From contig JACQWU010000023.1 of NCBI GenBank assembly GCA_016209155.1, positions 1 to 10,116 on the forward strand: DNA of 10,116 nt, given 5' to 3'. Source of the stretch: Candidatus Desantisiibacteriota bacterium (lineage in GTDB: Bacteria > JACRDZ01). Below the pieces are notes generated by a model. The model saw only the letters and a list, made by a program, of their open reading frames with translations. It ran no database searches and had not been told where the DNA came from. Made by a program: the position numbers and the translations under genes. This document shows positions 1-5,773 of this stretch, piece by piece (within the stretch, counting starts at the first letter, position 1; every line of letters begins with the position of its first letter).

Positions 1-283
1 CGAGTTCAGGAGGTTCAATTTTACATATGGTAACATCGCGATATGCGCTAATAGAGGAGATTTTTCCGGTTTTCCCGTTTGTTTTTAAATATATTTCTAA
101 TTTGCTGTCTAAAGAAGCGGTTTTTTCATTATCCAATCTTATATAAATAAGACCAAAAAATGGGGAAACCCATATAACTTTTCCTGTTACTGATTCTGCA
201 TGAAGATAAACCTGAGTAAAAACCGAATAAAATATCAGTAATATACTTAAACAAATAATACATTTTTTTATTTTTTTCCCCAT
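1..283 (-). CDS. Exported protein of unknown function, N-terminal 94 residues only (runs off left edge)
   Basis: An open frame of 94 codons starts at ATG 281-283 and continues past the left edge without a stop. The N-terminus is a classic signal peptide: a lysine-rich start (MGKKIKKC), then a hydrophobic run of about 15 residues (IICLSILLIFYSVF), with likely cleavage near the HAES segment at residues 29-32. The mature part begins VTGKVIWVSPFFGLIYIRL and looks beta-rich, with short strands and turns. It could be the start of a periplasmic or surface beta domain, but I do not recognise the family. The ribosome site is weak (AAGG about 11 bases before ATG). A second ATG at 291-293 is out of frame and soon hits a stop, so 283 is preferred. 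A strong promoter lies 45-73 bp upstream. Coding status is well supported by the signal peptide; function is unknown. Confidence 0.7.
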   Translation of the reverse strand, partial: MGKKIKKCIICLSILLIFYSVFTQVYLHAESVTGKVIWVSPFFGLIYIRLDNEKTASLDSKLEIYLKTNGKTGKISSISAYRDVTICKIEPPEL

Positions 284-327
284 TGTAATTCATACCTTAT
301 TTCAATCAAATTATTATATATATAGTA

Positions 328-356
328 TATATAAGGAAAATATATATTTTTGTCAA
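328..356 (-). promoter_or_regulatory. Sigma70-type promoter for the exported-protein gene
   Basis: Read on the minus strand, a perfect TTGACA (351-356) is followed after 17 bases by TATATA (328-333), with TATACT two bases further on as an alternative -10. The start codon of the exported protein lies 45 bases downstream of the -10. No transcription start is known. Confidence 0.55.
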
Positions 357-449
357 CTTAAAAATGAGCCGATGGGCAATCGAAATTGATAAAACGCGTT
401 TTTTATATCAGAAGTTCCCTATCTCGATAAAAAATGAAAATTTAGTATT

Positions 450-503
450 GTAGGGGCTTGATTTATCAAGCCCATAAACGGGTTCGATAAATCGAACCCC
501 TAC
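450..503. repeat. Double-hairpin REPIN-like element with GTAG/CTAC ends
   Basis: GTAGGGG (450-456) and CCCCTAC (497-503) bound two adjacent 20-nt hairpins, 454-473 and 480-499. Each has a 9-bp perfect stem and a 2-nt centre (TT or AA). The stems differ at two pairs, and both changes are compensatory: C-G becomes T-A and T-A becomes C-G. The two halves also form one long imperfect inverted repeat around ATAAAC. A GTAG tetranucleotide beside a hairpin, in inverted pairs, is the layout of REP/REPIN elements mobilised by RAYT transposases. That assignment is inference. The rest of the gene-free stretch 284-620 holds the promoter at 328-356 and a TCTGTG-rich segment near 595-617. I see no gene in it. 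Confidence 0.75.
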
Positions 504-620
504 CAAAAACTTAAGATGGAAAAATTTTTTTTTATATTTTCAATTTTTTCACACCTTCTGAGGCAATACTTTTTTTGAGAACATATTTTAAAATCTCTGT
601 GACTTCTGTGGTTCTGTTTT

Positions 621-1247
621 TCATTTTGATATTATCGAGTCCCTAAGCTGTGCGATTTTACCCATTATTTCTTCTCCGATTATTTTATATTTTTCTTTAC
701 TATCAAGGGATGTTTGATTATTTTTAAGAGTAAAAGGTTCTCCAAAATATACAGTAACCTTTTTGAATTTTGGAAATTTAGCTCCTTTTGGTAATACTTT
801 TTCTGTTCCGTGAATATAAGATGGTACGAGTGTTGCTCCGGATTTAAGTGCTATCATTGCTGTACCGGGCTGCGCAGGGAGTAATTCTCCGTTTGGTGAG
901 CGTGTACCTTCCGGAAATAGAAGCAGCATCTCTCCTTTATTTAACAAATCGATAGCTTTTTTTATAGCTCCAAGATCGCCTTTCCCGCGTTTTATCGGAA
1001 ACATTTTTATTCTGCGAAAGTAAGCGGCAATTATTGGGATTCTAAATAATTCCTCTTTTGCCAAAAAATTAAATTTCCTTCGCCACACAACAGTAGGAAT
1101 AAAGATGGGGTCCATATTACTCACATGGTTTGATACGAGCAATACCCCGCCTTTTTTAGGAATATTTTCAATACCTTTAACTTCGAGCCGGAAAAATATT
1201 TTGCATATAATTGAAGATATAATATGTGTTAAATAATATAGTATCAT
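621..1247 (-). CDS. plsC: 1-acyl-sn-glycerol-3-phosphate acyltransferase (lysophosphatidate acyltransferase)
   Basis: This enzyme moves a fatty acyl group onto lysophosphatidate to make phosphatidate, the second acylation of phospholipid synthesis at the inner membrane. The 208-residue protein has the family's usual short length. The catalytic block I motif NHVSNMD holds H41 and D46. The substrate-binding motif FPEGTRS is at 111-117, and FPIKRGKGD (83-91) matches the middle conserved block. A hydrophobic N-terminal stretch (MILYYLTHIISSIICKIFF) can anchor it to the membrane. The start ATG (1245-1247) has no clear Shine-Dalgarno site. It overlaps the ancestral cmk stop as ATGA, so translation was probably coupled to cmk. 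The cmk-plsC pairing is common in bacteria. The deletion in cmk now ends that frame about 64 bases earlier, which could weaken coupling. Confidence 0.93.
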   Translation of the reverse strand: MILYYLTHIISSIICKIFFRLEVKGIENIPKKGGVLLVSNHVSNMDPIFIPTVVWRRKFNFLAKEELFRIPIIAAYFRRIKMFPIKRGKGDLGAIKKAIDLLNKGEMLLLFPEGTRSPNGELLPAQPGTAMIALKSGATLVPSYIHGTEKVLPKGAKFPKFKKVTVYFGEPFTLKNNQTSLDSKEKYKIIGEEIMGKIAQLRDSIISK

Positions 1248-1739
1248 AGTGATCTATTTATAATAGTAAGCATTTTGTCAACAACTTCATCAGGTGAAAG
1301 CACCGTAGTATCAATTTTCAGGGAAAACCACAGTAGATATGTCTCTGCCTTCCATAACTATTCCGCCGTGTTTACCCATTTCCTGCTGAAGAGCAACAAG
1401 ACGTTTTCTTACACCGTGAATGTCGCATATGGGTGAAGTATTCCGGCTTACAAGCGGAGTACGAATATCTTCTGTAACATTTTTGTTATCTAAAAAAACC
1501 TGCAATTTATCATTTTGCTGTATTAATTTTATATTTGTGTTAAGCGCCAGAGCTGTTATCTCAAGAGTATTATTTAAATCAATATTATGATTCATGACTT
1601 TAAGCGTTATTGCCCTGTACATTGCGCCTGTATCAATATAAAGATAGTTAAGTTTTTTTGCCAGAAGTTTAGCAACAGTACTTTTTCCGCTTCCCACAGT
1701 ACCGTCTATCGCCACAATTAATTTTTTTCGAGAATTCAT
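1244..1739 (-). pseudogene. cmk: Cytidylate kinase, broken by an internal out-of-frame deletion
   Basis: Intact Cmk phosphorylates CMP/dCMP to the diphosphate. The 142-residue frame from ATG 1737-1739 begins MNSRKKLIVAIDG and holds the P-loop GTVGSGKST (13-21), the NMP-site segment YIDTGAMYRA, and GRDISTVVFPEN, where it hits TGA at 1311-1313. Complete enzymes are about 220 residues. Another frame right at that point (1247-1315) reads IDTTVLSPDEVVDKMLTII, the typical Cmk C-terminus. Its stop (1244-1246) overlaps the plsC ATG. About 55-65 codons are therefore missing at the junction near 1311-1316, including the lid and the RDxxDSxR-type CMP-binding region, and the frame is shifted. The piece cannot be an active kinase as it stands. 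It follows the bactofilin gene by 14 bp, with an AAAGGT ribosome site. An assembly deletion is the alternative to a true mutation. Confidence 0.88.
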
Positions 1740-1753
1740 GTTTACCTTTATTT

Positions 1754-2182
1754 TTATGTTTTTTTATGATGCGTCATATTTTCCAATTCAAGTGTAGGTT
1801 TTATTTCTTCTTTAACAACACCCATAGCGCATGAACCTTCAAATATTCCACCGTCAATTATTTGCAGACGCTGGGATTTTAAATTGCCGTAAAGCTTACC
1901 TTTTTGTGTGATTTCAACTTTGTTTTTTACCGTAATATTTCCGTTTATAATACCGGATATTTTAATATCATGCGCCTCAATATCAGCTTCAACCGACCCT
2001 GCTTCGCCGACAGTTAAACTGCCCCTAGCAATCATTCTTTTCCCGCGTAAAACACCGTTTATTATTACAGAACCGGTTGATTCCAATTCGCCGGTAAAAA
2101 TTGTATCTATATCCAGAATACAATCTATTTTAGATGGTGAATCAAAAGCATCATCATTTTTTTTATTATTAAAAAGCGCCAT
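1754..2182 (-). CDS. Bactofilin (polymer-forming cytoskeletal protein)
   Basis: Bactofilins assemble without nucleotide into filaments of right-handed beta-helices, often membrane-bound, and scaffold cell-wall enzymes, stalks or polarity proteins. The 142-residue protein has the family layout: a short polar N-terminal tail (1-17), a repeat-rich core (about 18-120) with a periodic pattern of small and hydrophobic residues (GSVIINGVLRGKRMIARGSL, then GKLYGNLKSQRLQIIDGG), and a charged C-terminal tail ending HHKKT. The ATG has a good site (AGGAG, six bases away) and a promoter about 30 bp further up. It is the first gene of a leftward unit with cmk 14 bp behind it. No M23 peptidase, the frequent bactofilin partner, is in the window. 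The family call is firm; its cellular job is unknown. Confidence 0.9.
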   Translation of the reverse strand: MALFNNKKNDDAFDSPSKIDCILDIDTIFTGELESTGSVIINGVLRGKRMIARGSLTVGEAGSVEADIEAHDIKISGIINGNITVKNKVEITQKGKLYGNLKSQRLQIIDGGIFEGSCAMGVVKEEIKPTLELENMTHHKKT

Positions 2183-2212
2183 TTTTTCTCCTGTTATATA
2201 TATTGAGCTATA

Positions 2213-2240
2213 ATTATACTGCTTGAACTATAAAAATCAA
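2213..2240 (-). promoter_or_regulatory. Promoter of the bactofilin-cmk-plsC operon
   Basis: On the minus strand TTGATT (2235-2240) and a perfect TATAAT (2213-2218) are 16 bases apart. The predicted start lies near 2206, giving a short leader that contains the AGGAG site of the bactofilin gene. Confidence 0.6.
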
Positions 2241-2292
2241 GTAAAAAACAAGTTACTCTTTTCCTGATGTGTGTGTAGAACGGTATATTCTG

Positions 2293-2325
2293 GTAGTATT
2301 GGGCAGGCGCAAGACCTGCCCCTAC
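2293..2325. repeat. Single-hairpin REP-like element with GTAG/CTAC ends
   Basis: GGGCAGG (2301-2307) pairs with CCTGCCC (2315-2321) across a 7-nt loop. The right end is a full CCCCTAC (2319-2325). The left end is GTAG followed by TATT (2293-2300), so the left flank has diverged. It lies between the divergent bactofilin and nikR promoters, 8 bp before the nikR -35. It shares ends, not stem sequence, with the element at 450-503. Confidence 0.6.
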
Positions 2326-2333
2326 AACAAATC

Positions 2334-2361
2334 TTGACATTATTAATATCCATGTTATTAT
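2334..2361 (+). promoter_or_regulatory. nikR promoter with a NikR half-site-like sequence over the -10
   Basis: A perfect TTGACA (2334-2339) is followed after 16 bases by TATTAT (2356-2361). The segment at 2352-2362 (ATGTTATTATT) matches the half-site of the inverted repeat in front of the nickel operon (GTGTTACTATT) at 9 of 11 positions, in the same place relative to its -35. No matching right half is present. This hints at weak autoregulation, but that is inference. Confidence 0.55.
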
Positions 2362-2364
2362 TTA

Positions 2365-2381
2365 AAAATTCCTGGAATTTT
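2365..2381. promoter_or_regulatory. Short perfect palindrome in the nikR leader
   Basis: AAAATTCC and GGAATTTT form an 8-bp inverted repeat around a single T, just downstream of the predicted nikR start site and 20 bp before its ATG. It could be an operator or chance in AT-rich DNA. It does not resemble the repeat at 2897-2925. Confidence 0.35.
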
Positions 2382-2401
2382 ATCACGTAAACGAGGTAAT
2401 C

Positions 2402-2818
2402 ATGTCAAAACTGGTAAGATTTGGTATTTCTTTAGAAAACGAACTTTTATTTAAATTTGATGAAAATATCAAGCGTAAAAAATATACCAACCGTTCTGAA
2501 GCTATCCGTGACTTAATAAGAGAAGATCTTGTTAAGAGAGAATGGGATGAAAATAAAAATGTTGTCGGTGTTATAACACTGGTTTACAATCATCATAAAA
2601 GAGAATTAGTTAATACTCTTATGGATATCCAGCATGATTATCATGATAACATTCTTTCTTCACAGCATCTTCATCTGGATCATGATAATTGTCTGGAAAT
2701 AGTTGCTATTAAAGGAAGAGCAAAACAGATAGGAGAGCTATTCGGAAAATTAAAATCTGCTAAGGGGGTAAAATATGCAGGTTTTACTGAAACAACAACT
2801 GGAAGAGATTTGTCTTAG
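2402..2818 (+). CDS. nikR: Nickel-responsive transcriptional regulator NikR
   Basis: NikR is a ribbon-helix-helix repressor that binds DNA when loaded with nickel and shuts down nickel import. The 138-residue protein has the full family length. The N-terminal DNA-binding part (about 1-45) contains VRFGISLENELL and the helix NRSEAIRDLIRE. The C-terminal ACT-like metal domain (about 53-135) carries the known square-planar nickel ligands: His in IQHDYHD (H78), H89 and H91 in SQHLHL, and C97 in DNCLEI. These line up with E. coli H76, H87, H89 and C95 at a +2 offset. The site GAGG lies five bases before ATG. The gene sits immediately upstream of a nickel importer operon with its own promoter, so local control of nickel uptake is the clear reading. 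Confidence 0.96.
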   Translation: MSKLVRFGISLENELLFKFDENIKRKKYTNRSEAIRDLIREDLVKREWDENKNVVGVITLVYNHHKRELVNTLMDIQHDYHDNILSSQHLHLDHDNCLEIVAIKGRAKQIGELFGKLKSAKGVKYAGFTETTTGRDLS

Positions 2819-2878
2819 GCAGGGATACTTTTTTTCTTTATATGGTAGCACGATTTTGAAATACGTAGCAATTTTTTC

Positions 2879-2925
2879 TTGACATGTACCTGTATCCGTG
2901 TTACTATTTTTAAAATAATAACACG
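2879..2925 (+). promoter_or_regulatory. Nickel operon promoter overlapped by a probable NikR operator
   Basis: TTGACA (2879-2884) and TACTAT (2902-2907) are 17 bases apart. Across the -10 lies the inverted repeat CGTGTTA (2897-2903) N15 TAACACG (2919-2925). Extended inward, GTGTTACTATT (2898-2908) and the reverse complement of 2914-2924 agree at 10 of 11 positions. From memory, NikR operators outside enterobacteria have been described as GTGTTAC-type half-sites with about this spacing. Nearby nikR and the downstream nickel genes make NikR the likely binder. Binding over the -10 fits repression. Confidence 0.75.
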
Positions 2926-2942
2926 CATATTCCCAATGTGTA

Positions 2943-2997
2943 GTAGTGTAACTGGCGAATTACCATTCGCCTTGTTTAAGCTGGATAGTAATCCAGC
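2943..2997. repeat. Two tandem hairpins in the leader of the nickel operon (REP-like)
   Basis: GTAG (2943-2946) is followed by hairpin GGCGAAT-TACC-ATTCGCC (2954-2971), an 8-nt linker and hairpin GCTGGAT-AGTA-ATCCAGC (2980-2997). Each has a 7-bp perfect stem and a 4-nt loop. The pair resembles the two-hairpin layout at 450-503 but lacks a CTAC right end. It lies between the predicted transcription start and the first gene of the operon, so it would be transcribed. No U-run follows, so it is not a standard terminator. Confidence 0.6.
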
Positions 2998-3045
2998 CGC
3001 TGCATTATTATTTCAACTGGGAACTAAAAAAAATAGGAGTAAACG

Positions 3046-3837
3046 ATGATAAAACAATTTTTATATTTAGTGGCTTCTATGTTGTTTTTATTCTGCAACT
3101 TAATTTATGCAGCGCATCCGCTTATTACAGATGATACCGGAACACAAGGCAAAAATAAATTTCAAATTGAATTTAATAATGAATTCAGCAATGATAAAAG
3201 TACAGATGGAGGTGTTACTGCAAAAGAAAGTATAAGTGAACAGGTGATAGCAATATCTTATGGACTTAAAGATAATTTAGATATTGTTATTGGTTTGCCG
3301 TATCAATTTGTAAATATTAAGGAAAATGGGTCTAAGATATTAAATAAAGGCGGATTATCTGATATATCCATTGAAAGCAAATGGAGGTTTCATAACATGG
3401 ATACTTTAAGTTTTGCAATAAAACCAGGATTAAGTTTACCGACAGGCGATGAAGAAAAGGGTTTTGGAAATGGTAAAATATCCGGATATCTTGCTTTTAT
3501 TGCTACTAAGGAAATGGAACAAATTCAACTTCATTTTAATATATATTATATGCATAATGAATTTGAGCTTAAAGAAGACAAAGATGTTAATAATAAAGAC
3601 TTGTGGCATTTATCCCTTGCATCACAGGTTGAGATAATTAAAAAATTATCCGGTGTTATGAATGTTGGTATTGAAAAAAATTCTGATAAAACAAAAGATA
3701 CACATCCTGCTTTTATACTAGGTGGAGTAATTTATTCAATCAGTGAAAATCTGGATATAGACTTTGGCTATAAAAGCGGTTTGAATAAAGAAGAAGTCGA
3801 TAGTTCATATCTTGCAGGGCTTGCTATGAGATTTTAA
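3046..3837 (+). CDS. Outer-membrane beta-barrel protein (phenol-degradation MetA/transporter-like family), first gene of nickel operon
   Basis: The 263-residue protein starts with a signal peptide (MIKQFLYLVASMLFLFCNLIYA, cleavage near residue 22-23). The mature start AHPLITDDTGTQGKNKFQIE is a hallmark of the transporter-like outer-membrane family often labelled MetA-pathway of phenol degradation (PF13557-like). The rest alternates polar and hydrophobic residues in strand-like blocks, and the last residue is Phe (GLAMRF), as expected for a barrel inserted by the BAM machinery. AGGAG lies six bases before ATG. The gene directly follows the NikR-type promoter and precedes nikMN by 24 bp. An outer-membrane channel for nickel or a nickel complex is therefore a reasonable inference. 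The phenol label reflects family naming only, and no substrate can be read from the sequence. Confidence 0.82.
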   Translation: MIKQFLYLVASMLFLFCNLIYAAHPLITDDTGTQGKNKFQIEFNNEFSNDKSTDGGVTAKESISEQVIAISYGLKDNLDIVIGLPYQFVNIKENGSKILNKGGLSDISIESKWRFHNMDTLSFAIKPGLSLPTGDEEKGFGNGKISGYLAFIATKEMEQIQLHFNIYYMHNEFELKEDKDVNNKDLWHLSLASQVEIIKKLSGVMNVGIEKNSDKTKDTHPAFILGGVIYSISENLDIDFGYKSGLNKEEVDSSYLAGLAMRF

Positions 3838-3861
3838 ATATTAAATAAAGGAGATTTTTTT

Positions 3862-4899
3862 ATGCATATGGCAGACGCGCTTATTTCACCTGCGGTTGGA
3901 ATAGGCTTTTGGGCAGCTAGTATAAGTGTTATAGCTTTGTGCGCTAATAAATTAAAAAATACATTCAATGATAAAATAATTCCTTTAATGGGGGTTATGG
4001 GAGCTTTCATTTTTGCCGGACAAATGATTAATTTTACTATCCCTGCAACAGGTTCAAGCGGGCATATAGGAGGAGGATTACTGCTTACAATAATTCTCGG
4101 CCCATGGGCGGCATTTATAACTATTTCTTCAGTGCTATTTGTTCAGGCATTATTTTTTGCCGACGGTGGACTGCTTGCGCTGGGCTGTAATATATGGAAT
4201 TTAGGTATTTATCCATGTTTTATTGCTTATCCGTTGATCTATAAATTAATAGCCGGCAATAGCAGTAATAACAAAAATATAATGATTGGTTCAGTTTTAG
4301 GAGTTATCCTCGGGCTGGAGCTTGGAGCCTTCAGCGTTGTTTCAGAAACCGTTCTTTCCGGAATAACTGAACTACCTTTTTTAACTTTTACAGGCATAAT
4401 GCTTCCAATTCACCTGCTTATTGCTTTGGTAGAAGGAACGGTAAAAGGCGCCATAATTATTTATGTTAAAAATATACAGCCTGATTTGTTTTATGCTGAA
4501 AATCACTCAGACAACGCATTTTTAAATCTAAAAAAAGCACTTATATCTATAGGTGTTTTAGCTTTAATTACAGGAGGTATATTTTCATGGTTCGCATCTA
4601 CTCATCCGGATGGGCTGGAGTGGTCTTTGGGAAAAATATCGGGACAGGAAGAACTGCCTCCAAAAGAAACTGAACTCCATAAAAATCTATCCAGACTTCA
4701 GGAAAAAACAGCATTTCTGCCTGATTACAGCTTTGGGAAACAAGAATCCAGGGAGCCTGAAAATGCATCATGGCTGGCTGTTTCAGGCGGAACCAGTGTC
4801 TCCGGAATCATCGGGGGTATATTTTCATTAGGGTTGACTATTTTGATTGGGATTGTGATAAAATTCTTCCGTAAACGTAATTTGGTAAACACACAATAA
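3862..4899 (+). CDS. nikMN: Nickel ECF transporter substrate-binding membrane subunit, NikM-NikN fusion
   Basis: NikM/CbiM proteins are the metal-capturing membrane (S) components of group I ECF importers; NikN is a small auxiliary membrane protein. The 345-residue protein joins both. The CbiM-like part (1-205) begins MHMADALISP. His2, with the amino terminus, and H68 in SSGHIGGG match the ligands known for NikM nickel binding. FADGG (99-103) and LGCNIWNLG are typical. The C-terminal part has a transmembrane helix (229-245), the NikN-type motif PDGLEWS (249-255), a periplasmic loop and a last helix before RKR. The first ATG, not the second one two codons later, is chosen because His2 must be at position 2; AGGAG lies eight bases upstream. 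The NikR context argues for nickel over cobalt. Confidence 0.93.
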   Translation: MHMADALISPAVGIGFWAASISVIALCANKLKNTFNDKIIPLMGVMGAFIFAGQMINFTIPATGSSGHIGGGLLLTIILGPWAAFITISSVLFVQALFFADGGLLALGCNIWNLGIYPCFIAYPLIYKLIAGNSSNNKNIMIGSVLGVILGLELGAFSVVSETVLSGITELPFLTFTGIMLPIHLLIALVEGTVKGAIIIYVKNIQPDLFYAENHSDNAFLNLKKALISIGVLALITGGIFSWFASTHPDGLEWSLGKISGQEELPPKETELHKNLSRLQEKTAFLPDYSFGKQESREPENASWLAVSGGTSVSGIIGGIFSLGLTILIGIVIKFFRKRNLVNTQ

Positions 4900-4911
4900 T
4901 ACAAATACAAC

Positions 4912-4942
4912 AGTAGGGAACGGTTTCAAACCGTTCCCTACT
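4912..4942. repeat. 31-bp perfect palindrome between nikMN and nikQ (REP-like hairpin)
   Basis: AGTAGGGAACGGTTT (4912-4926) and its exact reverse complement (4928-4942) flank a single C. It carries GTAG and CTAC ends like the elements at 450 and 2293. It fills most of the 59-bp gap between two genes of one operon and ends 8 bases before the nikQ ribosome site (GAGG, 4951-4954). In RNA it would form a stem of about 14 bp, which could block 3' exonucleases or modulate nikQ translation. The lack of a following T-run argues against a strong terminator. Confidence 0.8.
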
Positions 4943-4958
4943 ATTGATAAGAGGAAAA

Positions 4959-5771
4959 ATGTCATTTAATCAGTTTGAATTTTTCGATTTAGGGTATCTT
5001 GATTATTTATCATATAAAGATACTTTTATACACCGGATAGATCCCAGAGCCAAACTCATCGTAAGCCTGATATTTATTATCACAGTTATTTCTTTTCCCA
5101 AATATGAAATTTCTTCGCTCTTTATATATTTTTTCTTTCCAATTTTTCTTATTGCTATGGCTGATCTTCCTGCAAAGGTTATTATTAAAAGAATTTTTAT
5201 TGTTTCTCCTTTTGCGCTTATGATTGGCATATTTAATCCGATTATAGATAGAAAAGTTATTATTACTATATATGGATTGGGAATTACCAGCGGCTGGATA
5301 TCTTATTTTTCAATTATAATAAAATTTATCCTTACTGTAAGTACGGGATTTATTCTCATTGCAACAACTTCATTCCCGGGGATTTGTCTTGCTCTTGAAA
5401 AATTAAAAGTACCTAAAGTTTTTGTACTGCAGCTTATGTTTATATATAGATACATATTTGTATTGGGGGAAGAAGTCGTGCGCACGATGAGAGCAAGAGA
5501 GCTGCGTTCATTCGGGAAAAAGGGGTATGAACTAAGTATCGCCGGCAATATACTTGGAACTCTTTTATTAAGAACCATAGATCGTTCTGAACGGATATAT
5601 CAATCTATGTGTTCCCGGGGTTTTACGGGAAATATAAACCTCTCAAAAAAAATTAATTTTACATTAACCGATTTGTTATATACATTGATTTTAAGCGCAA
5701 TGTTTATTGTTTTGAGATTTTTTTCCGGCAGTTATGCGGTGGGAAGGATGCTTTTAGGAAAAGGGAGCTAA
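4959..5771 (+). CDS. nikQ: Nickel ECF transporter transmembrane coupling subunit (EcfT/CbiQ type)
   Basis: The T component couples ATP hydrolysis by NikO to movement of the S component. With start ATG 4959, which has GAGG five bases upstream, the protein has 270 residues, normal for CbiQ/NikQ. A longer frame from TTG 4944 would put the start before the ribosome site and inside the palindrome's edge, so it is rejected. HRIDPRAKL (25-33) is the family signature. About five hydrophobic helices follow (33-48, 50-68, 80-95, 113-135, 240-258). The coupling-helix motifs appear as RARELRSFG (178-186) and SRGFTG (219-224), matching the A-R-x and R-G-x signatures that dock onto the ATPase. The stop lies 2 bp before nikO, consistent with one transcript. 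Confidence 0.93.
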   Translation: MSFNQFEFFDLGYLDYLSYKDTFIHRIDPRAKLIVSLIFIITVISFPKYEISSLFIYFFFPIFLIAMADLPAKVIIKRIFIVSPFALMIGIFNPIIDRKVIITIYGLGITSGWISYFSIIIKFILTVSTGFILIATTSFPGICLALEKLKVPKVFVLQLMFIYRYIFVLGEEVVRTMRARELRSFGKKGYELSIAGNILGTLLLRTIDRSERIYQSMCSRGFTGNINLSKKINFTLTDLLYTLILSAMFIVLRFFSGSYAVGRMLLGKGS

Positions 5772-5773
5772 GC

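Noticed and set aside
450-503. CRISPR-like repeat
   Set aside because: There are only two palindromic units with a 6-nt gap, no spacers and no cas genes.
1908-2213. Plus-strand open frame of 101 codons opposite the bactofilin gene
   Set aside because: It is an antisense shadow of a well-supported bactofilin gene, with no ribosome site or family likeness.
2843-2880. Terminator after nikR (weak stem followed by a T run near 2872-2877)
   Set aside because: The possible stem is short, AT-rich and bulged, so it is not convincing.
2914-3045. Nickel/cobalt or cobalamin riboswitch in the operon leader
   Set aside because: Only two simple hairpins are visible. I do not see the multi-helix junction or conserved boxes of those riboswitches.
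4944-4958. Longer nikQ start at TTG 4944 giving MIRGK before MSFNQ
   Set aside because: It lies before the GAGG ribosome site at 4951-4954 that fits ATG 4959, and the extra residues overlap the edge of the palindrome region.
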